Shown in pieces: positions 45,867-55,697 of a stretch of DNA of 64,000 nt. This DNA comes from Erythrobacter donghaensis (GTDB lineage: Bacteria > Pseudomonadota > Alphaproteobacteria > Sphingomonadales > Sphingomonadaceae): the NCBI RefSeq assembly GCF_001557325.1, contig NZ_LSJS01000302.1:10832-74831 (forward strand), in the 5' to 3' direction. Position 1 is the stretch's first letter. The number at the start of each line of letters is the position of its first letter. The position numbers were made by a program, and so were the translations under genes. The notes under the pieces were generated by a model that made no database searches, was not told the origin of the DNA, and saw nothing but the letters and a program-made list of their open reading frames with translations.

Positions 45867-46193
45867 GGAAGCTCCTCTCCAAAAATCCCGCGACCCCGGC
45901 GCCCTTCTTGGGCACGCACCGTCCCAGTGCGCTCTCTCCCGTGATCGTGTGGCGGCGGTGATAAGCCAGCGGGGCGTCCGCCACAAGCGGCAGGCTGGCA
46001 CTTTTGAGGGGCAAGTGACACGAATGTTGCGGAAGAGTCACAGTGGCAACGAGGCGAAATCGGGTGACTTGCAGCCCGCCACGATGCGCAGCTGACCATT
46101 TGACGTTACGGAAACGGCAGGCGGCTGCTGGCCGATGACAAAACCCGATTGCCTCGTCACGGGCTTATGATAAACCGTTGTCGGGGGTGCAAA
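45867..46193. other. 327-bp divergent intergenic region with two inverted repeats
   Basis: No gene is supportable. It contains an inverted repeat GTGGCGG (45949-45955) / CCGCCAC (45978-45984) and another GTGAC (46015-46019) / GTCAC (46037-46041). These could be operator or RNA stem elements in front of the TonB-dependent receptor (minus strand). The rest reads as ordinary spacer. Confidence 0.4.
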
Positions 46194-46718
46194 ATGTCGG
46201 AAGTCCAAAAGCGCATTCTGGCTTGGGTCGCGATCTTCCTGCTGGCACTTGCAACTGCCTACGCGCTGTTGCTCGCTTCAACCGCCTCTGCAGAGGCCAT
46301 GGTCCAGCCGACCGGCAAAGCCGAAGAGGTCAGGCTGACAGCGGCCTGGCGCTATGCCGCCTTCATGATGAGCAACGGCGCCGTGGTCTCGGGCATATTC
46401 GCAACCTTCATGGCGATCGTGAGCTTTGCCGTCAGCAGGGTGACGGAGATCTACACGCGCATTTATGAGGTCGCGGCCATCGTCATCTTGTGCCTGATCG
46501 GCATCGCAGCCTCGACTTCGGCCATGGTCGAGGTAAGCGACGCGGTGTCCAACGGCGGGATGGACTTCTACCTGTTCAACGCGACACCCTTTGCCCGTGC
46601 TTCCGAGCTGATCATCGGCTTCTTCGGCAGCATGATCGGCTGGTTTGCAAGCTTCATGGCCTCGGTGCTTGGGGTGAGCCTCGCTGACAAGGACGGTGTC
46701 CTGCGCAAGCTTTTCTAG
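46194..46718 (+). CDS. Uncharacterised four-helix membrane protein
   Basis: Protein of 174 residues from ATG 46194 with four predicted transmembrane segments: ILAWVAIFLLALATAYALLLA, GIFATFMAIVSFAVSR, EVAAIVILCLIGIAASTSA and IIGFFGSMIGWFASFMASVLG. I do not recognise a family. It is followed 52 bp later by a secreted protein gene, which may be its partner. Orphan in this context. Confidence 0.62.
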   Translation: MSEVQKRILAWVAIFLLALATAYALLLASTASAEAMVQPTGKAEEVRLTAAWRYAAFMMSNGAVVSGIFATFMAIVSFAVSRVTEIYTRIYEVAAIVILCLIGIAASTSAMVEVSDAVSNGGMDFYLFNATPFARASELIIGFFGSMIGWFASFMASVLGVSLADKDGVLRKLF

Positions 46719-46770
46719 CACGTACCATCAACACGCAGAGCGCTTGGCGCGCACGAGAAAGGGGCTGGAC

Positions 46771-47730
46771 ATGCGGTGTATCGGGGCAATGACGATCGCG
46801 GCCTTCGCCGCGTTGGCGGCGGCATCGCCCGGCTTCGCGCAGGAGGCGAAGAAGGCGATCATCGTCGAAACCCCCGACCCGGGAGCGCGCGAGGTCCGCT
46901 TCGATGGCACCGAGACATTCAGTCGCCAGAATTTCACCCACACCGCATCGGTGTCCTTGGGCGGGGGATCGGTCGCGAAGGATATCTCGATCGATTTCGG
47001 GGACTTCGACCTTCCGCTCAGGCTCGTGATCAGTCCCCGGCGGTCGGGCAACCTCGCCTTCGCGGTGGCGCGTCCGCGCTTCACGACCTGCACCGGTGCC
47101 GACGTGCGGCGGGTCAGCCAGGCTGCGGTCACTGGCTCCACCAACGAACGCCTGAGCCTGATGGCCGAGGCCCGCCGCCTCATCCAGCTGTGCGGCGTGC
47201 TCCCCAACGAGGTGCCCAAGCTGGTGCGCAAGTATTACGAGGCGAGTTGCTCGCTGGCGGGAGACTCGCCGCCGATCTTCGAGATCCACCGCGACGCCGC
47301 CACCCGCTTCCGCCAGCTACCCGACAGCCCGGAAAAGCGAACCGCCTTGGGGAACTGCACCGGGCGCGGCCAGGGTGCCGACGTGCGTCAGACCTGGAGC
47401 CTCGCAAAGACGTCCGATCCGGCCGCTGCGCGGCTGCTGACCGCCGAACTGCTGGAAAAGGCGCGAGACCCAGAATGGCAGGAGGCGTTCGATGCCGTGA
47501 GTATCGACGCCGAACTGGTGGAACGCCTGGAGGTGAACCTGATCAAGCAGCAGCAGATCGCGGCCTCCCGGGAAAGCGATCTCGCCGCCGCCATCGGCTA
47601 TACTAACGAACTGGAGAGGCTTGCGCGGGACGAAGAGTTCGGTGATGCGGTCAGGGCCGAGCGGCTGTCTACCGAAGGCCTCGAAAAGGACCGCGCATGG
47701 TTCGAAGCGCGGATGAATCGCGACGAATAG
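46771..47730 (+). CDS. Uncharacterised exported protein
   Basis: Protein of 319 residues with a signal peptide ([24 protein letters not shown]). The first half of the mature protein reads beta-rich ([44 protein letters not shown]) and contains three cysteines; the second half is helical and charged ([37 protein letters not shown]). No family recognised. The upstream four-helix protein is the only neighbour that could be functionally linked. Confidence 0.6.
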   Translation: MRCIGAMTIAAFAALAAASPGFAQEAKKAIIVETPDPGAREVRFDGTETFSRQNFTHTASVSLGGGSVAKDISIDFGDFDLPLRLVISPRRSGNLAFAVARPRFTTCTGADVRRVSQAAVTGSTNERLSLMAEARRLIQLCGVLPNEVPKLVRKYYEASCSLAGDSPPIFEIHRDAATRFRQLPDSPEKRTALGNCTGRGQGADVRQTWSLAKTSDPAAARLLTAELLEKARDPEWQEAFDAVSIDAELVERLEVNLIKQQQIAASRESDLAAAIGYTNELERLARDEEFGDAVRAERLSTEGLEKDRAWFEARMNRDE

Positions 47731-47878
47731 CGGCGCGATGCTGATCCTGTCCCTCGCTGAACAACGGGGGCGCGCATTTTCATGAGTGCATCGCTTGCCC
47801 CTCCGGCAAGTCTCGGCTAGTGGCGCGCGAGTTTTATTGCGCCGCACAATCGCGCTCCCTCTCACAGCCGAGTTTTCG

Positions 47879-49711
47879 ATGTCTTCAGCTCTTCGCAACG
47901 TGGCGATCATCGCGCACGTCGACCATGGCAAGACCACGCTGGTCGACCAGCTCTTCCGCCAGTCGGGCACCTTCCGCGACAACCAGCGGGTCGAGGAGCG
48001 CGCGATGGATTCGGGCGATCTCGAAAAGGAACGCGGGATCACCATTCTCGCCAAGTGCACCAGCGTCGAGTGGGAGCAGGACGGCCAGACGACCCGCATC
48101 AACATCGTCGACACCCCCGGCCACGCCGACTTCGGCGCGGAGGTGGAGCGCATCCTCTCGATGGTCGACGGCGTCATCCTGCTGGTCGACAGCGCGGAAG
48201 GCGCGATGCCGCAGACCAAGTTCGTCACCGGCAAGGCGCTCGCGCTGGGCCTCAGGCCGATTGTCGTCGTCAACAAGATCGACCGTCCCGACGGCCGCCC
48301 GCAGGAAGTGCTCGACGAGGTGTTCGACCTCTTCGTCAGCCTCGATGCCAATGACGAGCAACTCGAATTCCCGGTGCTCTACGCTTCCGGGCGCGACGGC
48401 TATGCCAGCGAGGACGAGACCCGCCGCGAAGGCACGCTCGCCCCGCTGTTCGCCAAGATCATCGAGCACGTGCCCGCACCCGGCCTCGACCCTGACGCCA
48501 AATTCAGCTTCCTCGCCACGCTGCTCGACCGCGACAACTTCATGGGCCGCGTGCTGACCGGCCGCGTCCAATCGGGCACGATCCGCGTCAACGATCCGAT
48601 CCACGCGATCGACATGGACGGCAAGGTGATCGAAACCGGCCGCGCGACCAAGCTGATGAGCTTCGACGGGCTCGAGCGCGTCCCCGTCGAAGTCGCGCGC
48701 GCGGGCGACATCATCGCGCTCGCCGGGCTCGAGAAGGCGACCGTCGCCAACACCATCTGCGATCCCTCGGTCACCGATCCGATCGCCGCCCAGCCGATCG
48801 ATCCGCCGACGCTGGCGATGCGCTTCTCGGTCAACGACAGCCCGCTCGCCGGGCGCGAGGGCAGCAAGGTGACGAGCCGCATGATCCGCGACCGCCTGCT
48901 GCGCGAGGCCGAAACCAACGTCGCGATCCGCGTCACGGAATCCGAGGACAAGGACAGCTTCGAGGTCGCCGGGCGCGGCGAATTGCAATTGGGCGTCCTC
49001 ATCGAGACGATGCGCCGCGAAGGCTTCGAGCTCGGCATCAGCCGCCCGCGCGTCCTCTTCCGCGAGGAAGACGGCAAGCGCATGGAGCCCTACGAGACCG
49101 TCGTCATCGACGTCGATGACGAGCACTCGGGCACGGTGGTCGAGAAGATGCAGCGCCGCAAGGCCGACCTTGCCGAAATGCGCCCCTCGGGGCAGGGCAA
49201 GACCCGCATCACCTTCTCCGCGCCCTCGCGCGGGCTCATCGGCTACCACGGCGAATTCCTGTCCGACACCCGCGGCACCGGGATCATGAACCGGCTCTTC
49301 GAGAAATACGGCCCCTACAAGGGCCCGATCGAAGGCCGCATCAACGGCGTCCTCATCTCCAACGGCGACGGCGAGGCGGTGGCCTATGCGCTCAATTCCC
49401 TGGAAGAGCGCGGCACGCTGTTCATCAGCCCGCAGATGAAGGTCTATGAAGGCATGGTGATCGGCGAGAACGCCAAGCCCGAGGACCTCGAGGTCAACCC
49501 CCTCAAGGCCAAGCAGCTCACCAACATCCGCTCGAGCGGCAAGGACGACGCGATCCGCTTGACGCCGCCGCGCCGCATGAGTCTCGAACAGGCGATCGCC
49601 TATATCGACGACGACGAGATGGTCGAAGTGACCCCGCAATCGATCCGCCTCAGGAAGGCGATCCTCGACCCGCACGAACGCAAGAAGGCACGGCGCAAGA
49701 AGGAGGATTGA
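47879..49711 (+). CDS. typA: Ribosome-associated translational GTPase TypA/BipA
   Basis: Elongation-factor-like GTPase of 610 residues. G1 AHVDHGKTT (about 12-20), the switch region [16 protein letters not shown]3 DTPGHADF, G4 NKID, domain II, then the C-terminal [18 protein letters not shown] and the BipA-specific region [22 protein letters not shown]. TypA assists large-subunit assembly and stress adaptation. ATG at 47879; the frame is open upstream but without homology. Monocistronic. Confidence 0.97.
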   Translation: MSSALRNVAIIAHVDHGKTTLVDQLFRQSGTFRDNQRVEERAMDSGDLEKERGITILAKCTSVEWEQDGQTTRINIVDTPGHADFGAEVERILSMVDGVILLVDSAEGAMPQTKFVTGKALALGLRPIVVVNKIDRPDGRPQEVLDEVFDLFVSLDANDEQLEFPVLYASGRDGYASEDETRREGTLAPLFAKIIEHVPAPGLDPDAKFSFLATLLDRDNFMGRVLTGRVQSGTIRVNDPIHAIDMDGKVIETGRATKLMSFDGLERVPVEVARAGDIIALAGLEKATVANTICDPSVTDPIAAQPIDPPTLAMRFSVNDSPLAGREGSKVTSRMIRDRLLREAETNVAIRVTESEDKDSFEVAGRGELQLGVLIETMRREGFELGISRPRVLFREEDGKRMEPYETVVIDVDDEHSGTVVEKMQRRKADLAEMRPSGQGKTRITFSAPSRGLIGYHGEFLSDTRGTGIMNRLFEKYGPYKGPIEGRINGVLISNGDGEAVAYALNSLEERGTLFISPQMKVYEGMVIGENAKPEDLEVNPLKAKQLTNIRSSGKDDAIRLTPPRRMSLEQAIAYIDDDEMVEVTPQSIRLRKAILDPHERKKARRKKED

Positions 49712-49727
49712 GGGGGCTGCCGGCGCC

Positions 49728-49752
49728 GTTCGCAGCATTGCGGGCTGCGAAT
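49728..49752 (+). terminator. Possible weak terminator after typA
   Basis: Stem TTCGCAG-N9-CTGCGAA 18 bp after the typA stop, without a T-run. Confidence 0.3.
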
Positions 49753-49823
49753 GTGCACGGTAAGCCTCCGGCAAGACCGGTGATCCGTTGCTGCCGGTCG
49801 AACGCCCAAGGGGGGGCTCACGG

Positions 49824-51836
49824 GTGCAGGGGGCGTTGCCATATAGGCTTGATATTGACGGGCTGCGCGCCGTGGCGGTGCTTCCCGTGGTGCTCTACCA
49901 TGCCGGGGTTACCGGATTCAGCGGCGGCTTTGTCGGCGTCGACGTCTTTTTCGTCATTTCGGGTTTTTTGATCACGACAATTGTCCAAAAGGACATCTCC
50001 GACGAGCGCTTTTCGCTCATGTCATTCTACGCACGCCGCGCGCAGCGTATCCTGCCAGCGCTTGCAGCGGTAATGATCGTCTGCATCTCACTCGGTTGGT
50101 TCCTGTTGGTTCCGTCAGAGTTTGAGCGGCTCGGTCGCGCAACGCGAGCAGCGGCGCTGTTCGCTTCAAACTTCCATTTCGCTCGCTCGTCCGGTTACTT
50201 CGCGCCAGCAGCAGACTACGAACTCCTGCTGCACACTTGGTCGCTAGCGGTCGAGGAACAATTCTACCTCGTTTTCCCGCTGTTATTGGTGACGATTGCA
50301 GCAATGCGTTGGTCGCGGTATCTTCTTGCGATTGTTGCAGTCGTCTCGGCGGCGTCGCTGGCGGCTTCGGTGGCGTTGCTCGAGAGCGTACCCGACTACG
50401 TTTTCTATCTGAGCATGTTCAGGGCCTGGGAACTGGGCGTGGGCGCGATGCTGGCGATGGCTGCGCATCCTGCTCCTAGAAATCGGGTTTTACGCGAAGC
50501 AATCGGCCTTGCGGCCTTGGCGGCGATCCTTGTTCCTGTATTCCTTTACGACACCAGAACCCCGTTTCCAGCCATGGCGGCCCTGCCGCCCGTGCTCGGC
50601 GCAGCTGCGCTGATCTGGATCGGACGAGGCGATCAAGAAAGCGCCGTCACCAGCCTGTTGGCGACGCCTCCTATGGTGGCAATCGGCCTCGTGTCCTATT
50701 CCCTCTATTTATGGCATTGGCCTGTCCTCACTTTCCTGAGGATCTTTGAAGGGATAGTAATCCTAACGTCGACCCAGATCGCAGGGGCGCTGGCGGTGTC
50801 CTTTGTCATCGCGTGGCTGTCCTACCGCTTTATCGAGCAGCCCTTTCGCGCCGGTGCTACGCAAAGTGCGGTGGGGAACCGCACGGCCCTGCTGATTTGC
50901 TCTGCGGTCTTCGCTGTCCTCGGCTGGATCGGCTACGCGGTGAAGGATGCCCGCGGGGTGCCTTCGCGCCTTTCGCCAGGCACCTTGCACATTGCCAACG
51001 CCACCGCAGACCACAACCCCGATTCAAGGGACTGCCTCCGCCGCCCGCCGACCGAGGATCTCTGCCCCATCGGAACGGCCGCGCCTCCCAAACGTCCGAT
51101 TGACTTTGTGCTGATCGGAGACAGTCATGCAGAAATGCTGCGTGCGGGATTGCACGCCGCTGCCCATGATGCCGGTCAGTACGGCTACTTCATCGGCAAG
51201 GTGGGCTGCGTGCCGATGCCATACATCAGGCGTGATGTCGGCAGTTTGGACTGCCGCGACTATCAGGCGGCGCTCTGGTCGTGGCTTGAAGAACGGCGTG
51301 ACATCAAGGTCGTCATAGTCGCCATGCGGTGGACGATTCTCGTGGAGGGGCATGAAATCGGCGGAGTTCACCGTGAGAGTGACGATTGGCGCTGGAGCGG
51401 ACCTGTGGCGGGCCGTCCCGGATCAAGCTCCAATGAAGCAGTCATCGAAGCGGCTGTCGCGGCGATGGTCGATCGTCTGGTCGCGGACGGACGCCGGGTG
51501 GTGCTGGTCGGGCCGGTGCCAGAGCCGGGTTACCAAGTACCGACCGTGACAGCGCGCAGGCACATGCTGGGCCTCATGCCGAGAGCCTATGTGTCAGAGG
51601 CCGAGTTCGCCGCACGCACAGGCCGCACGGAACGGCTGCTACAGCGGATCGCGGCAAAATCGCCAAATGTTCAATACTTGCCTTTGTCTGACCTGTTCTG
51701 CCAGCGGGGCTTCTGTCGCAGCAGAAACCCCGACGGCATCCCGCTTTACTTCGACGACGATCACGTTACCCGGACGACCGCGGCGACCCTATTGCGGCCC
51801 CGGTTCGATGCCATTTGGGCGATCGACGGCCGGTAA
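49824..51836 (+). CDS. Acyltransferase-3 / SGNH two-domain membrane protein (OafA-like)
   Basis: Protein of 670 residues from GTG 49824, preceded by a GGGGGGG ribosome-binding site; an upstream TTG at 49788 would add 12 residues. The N-terminal half is an acyltransferase-3 membrane domain of about ten helices with LDIDGLRAVAVLPVVLYHAG, GVDVFFVISGFLITTI, YARRAQRILPALA and HTWSLAVEEQFYLVFP (His and Glu typical of the family). The C-terminal SGNH domain shows FVLIGDSHAEMLRAGL (nucleophile Ser), and a DDDHVTRTTAATLL end. It probably O-acylates a surface polysaccharide. Base composition is more AT-rich than its neighbours, suggesting transfer. No polysaccharide cluster is adjacent. Confidence 0.87.
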   Translation: MQGALPYRLDIDGLRAVAVLPVVLYHAGVTGFSGGFVGVDVFFVISGFLITTIVQKDISDERFSLMSFYARRAQRILPALAAVMIVCISLGWFLLVPSEFERLGRATRAAALFASNFHFARSSGYFAPAADYELLLHTWSLAVEEQFYLVFPLLLVTIAAMRWSRYLLAIVAVVSAASLAASVALLESVPDYVFYLSMFRAWELGVGAMLAMAAHPAPRNRVLREAIGLAALAAILVPVFLYDTRTPFPAMAALPPVLGAAALIWIGRGDQESAVTSLLATPPMVAIGLVSYSLYLWHWPVLTFLRIFEGIVILTSTQIAGALAVSFVIAWLSYRFIEQPFRAGATQSAVGNRTALLICSAVFAVLGWIGYAVKDARGVPSRLSPGTLHIANATADHNPDSRDCLRRPPTEDLCPIGTAAPPKRPIDFVLIGDSHAEMLRAGLHAAAHDAGQYGYFIGKVGCVPMPYIRRDVGSLDCRDYQAALWSWLEERRDIKVVIVAMRWTILVEGHEIGGVHRESDDWRWSGPVAGRPGSSSNEAVIEAAVAAMVDRLVADGRRVVLVGPVPEPGYQVPTVTARRHMLGLMPRAYVSEAEFAARTGRTERLLQRIAAKSPNVQYLPLSDLFCQRGFCRSRNPDGIPLYFDDDHVTRTTAATLLRPRFDAIWAIDGR

Positions 51837-51906
51837 GACAAAGATACACAACGCATCCCGGCTGAGAGATGGCCAAGCGGTGCGCGCCTTGTTACCCCAT
51901 GCCCCC

Positions 51907-53367
51907 ATGAACACCTACACCCTCGCCGCGCTGGCGGCCTATTTCCTCCTGATGATCGCCATCGGCGTCTATGCCTGGGCCAAGACCCGGGCGACGTCCG
52001 AAGGCTATCTGCTCGCCGGCCGCAATCTCGGGCCGGCGGTGACGGCGCTCAGTGCGGGGGCGAGCGACATGTCGGGGTGGCTCCTGCTGGGCTTGCCGGG
52101 GGCGCTGTTTGCCTCCGGGCTGGTCGAGGCGTGGATCGCGATCGGGCTCACCATCGGCGCGGGGCTCAACTGGGTCATCGTCGCCCCGCGCCTGCGCGAG
52201 CAGACCGAGCGGCTGGGCGATGCGCTGACCATTCCGCAGTTCCTCGCCAACCGTTTTCCGGAGGCCGGGACGCTGCTGCGCGTCACCTCGGCGGTGATCA
52301 TCGTCGGCTTCTTCACCGTCTACACCGCAAGCGGCATGGTCGCCGGGGGCAAGCTGTTCGAGACCGCCTTTGCGGGCGCGCTGCCCGCCACCGGGCTCAG
52401 CGACTACATCACCGGGATCCTCGTCACCGCCGGGATCGTGCTGGTCTACACCATGATCGGGGGCTTTCTCGCGGTCAGTCTCACCGACTTCGTGCAAGGG
52501 ATCATCATGATGGCCGCGCTGGTGGTGATGCCGCTGGTGATCCTGTTCGCCACACCTCCCGGCACGGTCGCCGCGACCCCGCCCGAGGGCTTCTTCAGCC
52601 TCACCCAGGGCGCCACGCTGATCGGCGTGATCAGCGCGGTCACCTGGGGCCTCGGCTATTTCGGCCAGCCGCACATCATCGTGCGCTTCATGGCGATCGA
52701 CCGGGTCGAGAACGTGCCGACCGCGCGCGCGATCGGGATGAGCTGGATGGTGATCTCGCTGATCGGCGCGGTGGCGGTGGGGCTGGCGGGGCGCGCCTAT
52801 GCCGACACCCATGGCCTCGTGGTGGAGGACCCCGAGACGATCTTCATACTGCTCGCACAGGTGCTGTTCCATCCGGCGGTGACCGGCTTCCTCTACGCCG
52901 CGCTGCTGGCGGCGATCATGAGCACGATTTCCTCGCAGCTGCTGGTTTCGTCCTCCTCGCTCACGGAGGATTTCTACCGCCTGTTCCTGCGCCGCAACGC
53001 GTCCGAGGCCGAGGCGGTCAATATCGGGCGGCTGTGCGTGGCGCTGGTGGCGGCGGCCGCGCTGGTGATCGCGGCCGATCCGGCGAGCGAGGTGCTGGGC
53101 CTCGTCGCCAACGCCTGGGCGGGGTTCGGGGCAGCCTTCGGGCCGCTGATCCTGCTCGCGCTGACCTGGGACAGGATGACCGGCGCGGGGGCCCTCGCCG
53201 GGCTGGTGACGGGGGCGGCGGTGGTCGCGGGGTGGATCCTGCTGGGATGGAACAAGGCGTTCCTCGGCGGGCCCGGCCTCTACGAGATCGTCCCGGGCTT
53301 TGCCGCCTCGCTTGCCGCGATCCTCGTGGTCAGCCGCCTCACCGCGCGCGCTCCCGCCACGGTGTAA
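51907..53367 (+). CDS. putP: Sodium/proline symporter, PutP-like (SSS family)
   Basis: Inner-membrane symporter of 486 residues with about 13 transmembrane helices. GYLLAGRNLGPAVTALSAGASDMSGWLLLGLPGALF is the conserved core with the Na+ site, followed by GGFLAVSLTDFVQG, TWGLGYFGQPHIIVRFMAI and AAIMSTISSQLLVSSSSLTEDFY, hallmarks of PutP among SSS proteins. Length fits. No putA in the window, so physiology is inferred. ATG at 51907, 70 bp after the acyltransferase. Confidence 0.9.
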   Translation: MNTYTLAALAAYFLLMIAIGVYAWAKTRATSEGYLLAGRNLGPAVTALSAGASDMSGWLLLGLPGALFASGLVEAWIAIGLTIGAGLNWVIVAPRLREQTERLGDALTIPQFLANRFPEAGTLLRVTSAVIIVGFFTVYTASGMVAGGKLFETAFAGALPATGLSDYITGILVTAGIVLVYTMIGGFLAVSLTDFVQGIIMMAALVVMPLVILFATPPGTVAATPPEGFFSLTQGATLIGVISAVTWGLGYFGQPHIIVRFMAIDRVENVPTARAIGMSWMVISLIGAVAVGLAGRAYADTHGLVVEDPETIFILLAQVLFHPAVTGFLYAALLAAIMSTISSQLLVSSSSLTEDFYRLFLRRNASEAEAVNIGRLCVALVAAAALVIAADPASEVLGLVANAWAGFGAAFGPLILLALTWDRMTGAGALAGLVTGAAVVAGWILLGWNKAFLGGPGLYEIVPGFAASLAAILVVSRLTARAPATV

Positions 53368-53526
53368 CCGCGCGAAGGGTGCGCGCGAAAGAGAGGATGC
53401 GAGGCGCGCTTGCGGCCCGCTTGCGGCCCGCTTGCTTCCTCCAGCAGCGGACCATCCGCCTGCGTGTCTCGCGCCCTTTCCTCCGGTCGCGCCGTCTGGC
53501 ATTATGCCCGGCGGGGAGGAAAGGGC

Positions 53527-53922
53527 ATGGCGGGACAGGCATCGGGCGGCGCGCGGATCACCGGGCTCGGCGGCATCTTCTACATCGTGAAGGACCCGGC
53601 AGCGAGCCGCGCGTGGTATCGCGATGTTCTCGGGATTGACGGCGAATACGGCCCGCAGCTCGCCTGGGCCGATGAACCGCGCGCGCACCCCTATTCGCTG
53701 ATCAGCCACTTCGGCGATGATGGTTACATCAAACCGGGCACCGGCGGCTTCATGATCAACCTGCGCGTCGATGATCTCGACGGCTTCGTCGCCGCTTTGC
53801 GCGCCAAGGGCGTCGACATCCTTGGGCAGGCGGACGAGGGTTACGGCAAGTTCGCCTGGCTGCTCGACCCCGACGGGGTGAAGATCGAGCTGTGGGAGCA
53901 GGTCGAGGATCGCCTGCCCTGA
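53527..53922 (+). CDS. VOC family (glyoxalase-fold) protein
   Basis: Protein of 131 residues with a single vicinal-oxygen-chelate module: GLGGIFYIVKDPAASRAWYRDVLGI, GGFMINLRVDDLDGFVAALRAKG and LLDPDGVKIELWEQ. Metal-binding residue candidates include the Glu in IELWE. Such proteins include glyoxalase-like and antibiotic-resistance enzymes, and the substrate is not inferable. ATG at 53527 with GGGGAGGAAAGG upstream; an ORF starts further upstream but has no homology. Confidence 0.82.
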   Translation: MAGQASGGARITGLGGIFYIVKDPAASRAWYRDVLGIDGEYGPQLAWADEPRAHPYSLISHFGDDGYIKPGTGGFMINLRVDDLDGFVAALRAKGVDILGQADEGYGKFAWLLDPDGVKIELWEQVEDRLP

Positions 53923-54021
53923 TCGCAGGCGCCCGTTAAGACTACCTGGTAACCGCGCAAGGTTTTCTTAACCCAGTTTCTTGCGTCACCGTTAAGGATG
54001 AATGCGCAATAGTGCCTAGCG

Positions 54022-54756
54022 ATGCGGCACTTGGCACTTCTTTCCAGAGCGGGTTTGCTGGCGGGCGCGGTGCTGGCGCTGGCGGGCTGCGGTTCGATCG
54101 TTCCGGGCGTGGCACCGGGCGGCGCGGGCCCCGGCCCGGCGCGCACAAGCGCGAGCGCGCCGGCACGCCCGGCGGTCGCGGTCGCTTCGGCCCCGCGCTC
54201 CTACGCTCCGCGTGCCGCCGAGGCGGGCTGCCTTGCCGATCTCGGCGCGAGCGGGGCGCGGTTCGATTCCGTCCCCGACACCTATGCCGCCCCGGGGTGC
54301 AACCAGCTCGGCACGGTGCAACTGATGGCGCTGGCGGGCGACCGCGCGCCGCTCAGCATCGCCAATCTCGGGCCGGTGCAGTGCCCGGTCGCCAAGGCGT
54401 TCGGCGATTGGGCGCGTTTCGGGGTCGATCGCGCCGCGCGCCAGATCCTCGGCAGCCCGGTGGCGAAGATCGAGACGATGGGTTCGTACAATTGCCGCAA
54501 CGTCGCGGGCACCGAGGTGCGCTCGGCCCATGCGCGGGCCGAGGCGATCGACGTGTCGGCCTTCGTGCTGGCGGACGGGCGGCGGATCGTGCTGAAGCGC
54601 GACTGGCAGGGCGGCGATGCGGCGACGCGCGAGTTCCTGCGGGTGGTGCACAAGAGCGCGTGCAAGCGCTTCGGGACGGTGCTCGGCCCCGAATACAACG
54701 CGGCGCATCAGGACCATTTCCATCTGGAAGGCACGGGCGCGAAGTTCTGCCGCTGA
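54022..54756 (+). CDS. Extensin-family lipoprotein, predicted peptidoglycan-active (M15-like fold)
   Basis: Protein of 244 residues with lipobox LALAGCG (Cys at about 23). After an Ala/Pro-rich linker comes the extensin-like domain (about 75-240): CLADLGASGARF, ETMGSYNCRNVAG, SAHARAEAIDVSAF and HQDHFHLEGTGAKFCR. The S-A-H and H-x-D-H-F-H-L-E pattern is the zinc-binding layout of M15/LAS-type peptidases, so a peptidoglycan peptidase is plausible. Expected in the periplasm. Upstream spacer has three TTAA tetranucleotides. Followed by a very strong hairpin. Confidence 0.82.
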   Translation: MRHLALLSRAGLLAGAVLALAGCGSIVPGVAPGGAGPGPARTSASAPARPAVAVASAPRSYAPRAAEAGCLADLGASGARFDSVPDTYAAPGCNQLGTVQLMALAGDRAPLSIANLGPVQCPVAKAFGDWARFGVDRAARQILGSPVAKIETMGSYNCRNVAGTEVRSAHARAEAIDVSAFVLADGRRIVLKRDWQGGDAATREFLRVVHKSACKRFGTVLGPEYNAAHQDHFHLEGTGAKFCR

Positions 54757-54790
54757 GCGACTTCGCACAGAGGATGCACGAAAAGCCGAT

Positions 54791-54830
54791 GGCGGCCCCG
54801 CTTGCCGGTCGGCTGGCAAGCGGGGCCGCC
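54791..54830. terminator. 16-bp perfect hairpin between convergent genes
   Basis: Arms GGCGGCCCCGCTTGCC and GGCAAGCGGGGCCGCC are perfectly complementary over 16 bp with an 8-nt loop. The T-rich side lies on the minus strand (CGGCTTTTCG), so it mainly suits the minus-strand regulator, with bidirectional function possible. Unusually long for this window. Confidence 0.75.
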
Positions 54831-54934
54831 AAGAAGACGAAACGTCAGAGCCCGGGACAGGTGCGGCCTGGAAACGAATGCGGCTGGCGCCCTCAAAGGG
54901 GGGGAAGGGCCGGGTCAGTCGCGTTCGCGTGGGG

Positions 54935-55555
54935 TCAGGCGCGCAGCTTGGGTTCGAGTTTCGCCTCCAGTTTCAGCCGCACCGCCTCGGCCGCGTGGCG
55001 TGCGCCGAGCTTGGTCATCATGTTGGCGCGGTGGATTTCGACGGTGCGCGGGCTGATATCGAGCTCGCGCGCGATGGCCTTGTTGCTGCTGCCCTCGGCC
55101 AGCCAGTCCAGAACTTCGCGCTCGCGCGCCGAGAGGGTGGAGATCCGGTCGCGCGCCTCGATCATGCGGCGGCGGGCGGTCCCGAACTGTTCGGCTTCCT
55201 TTTCGATGCGGAGCAGACAGCGGGTGAAACGTTCGGGATCGAGCGGCAGGGCGAGGTAATCGAGCGCGCCGGCCTTGATCGCCTCGACAATGCGGCCGGG
55301 GCGCGGCTGGACATCGACCGCGATCAGCGGGAGCCAGATCCCCAGCCTGCCGAGCCGGTCGAGGATCATGCCTACGCCGCCCTCCTCGGGCGTGTCGCGA
55401 GCGATGATGATCCCCTCCCTCGGCGGGTGAACCGCGAGTTCGGAGAGGTCACCATAGACCTCGCAGTGGTGGCCAAGCGCGAAGCCTACACGAGCCAATT
55501 CGGCGCGTTGACGGCTGCACGAGTCGATGAAGTGGAGAGAGGCTTTGCGTGTCAT
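54935..55555 (-). CDS. LuxR/FixJ-type response regulator with degenerate receiver
   Basis: Protein of 206 residues. Residues 1-125 have the receiver fold (LHFIDSCS, IIIARDTPEEGGVGMI, PLIAVD, AIKAGALDYLALPL), but the phosphoacceptor position four residues before the conserved Pro is Ala52, the acidic pair is reduced to one Asp (Asp11), and the conserved Lys is Leu103. Residues 135-206 are a complete LuxR helix-turn-helix (LSAREREVLDWLAEGSSNKAIA, TVEIHRANMMTKLGA). It probably acts without phosphorylation. It lies next to the Anbu unit on the same strand, with a 142-bp gap after the Anbu gene. No partner kinase nearby. Confidence 0.87.
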   Translation of the reverse strand: MTRKASLHFIDSCSRQRAELARVGFALGHHCEVYGDLSELAVHPPREGIIIARDTPEEGGVGMILDRLGRLGIWLPLIAVDVQPRPGRIVEAIKAGALDYLALPLDPERFTRCLLRIEKEAEQFGTARRRMIEARDRISTLSAREREVLDWLAEGSSNKAIARELDISPRTVEIHRANMMTKLGARHAAEAVRLKLEAKLEPKLRA

Positions 55556-55697
55556 GTGAGCCTCTCTGCGCTAACCCATTATGGGATTCACGCAGGAGCG
55601 CCGCCGATCCGGAGGATTTACCATACCCGGAACGCATCAACATATTGATCTAGAACACGATTTTCAATCCGTATCGGAGCCAGATCAGGCCCAACCC

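Noticed and set aside
45998..46014. TGGCAC-containing sequence in the TonB-receptor upstream region as a sigma-54 promoter
   Set aside because: The TGGCAC element is present but no GC element follows at the required spacing.
53936..53995. Three TTAA tetranucleotides before the extensin-like gene as a CtrA site
   Set aside because: None pairs as TTAA-N7-TTAA; the best gives TTAA-N7-TCTT, which is too weak to call.
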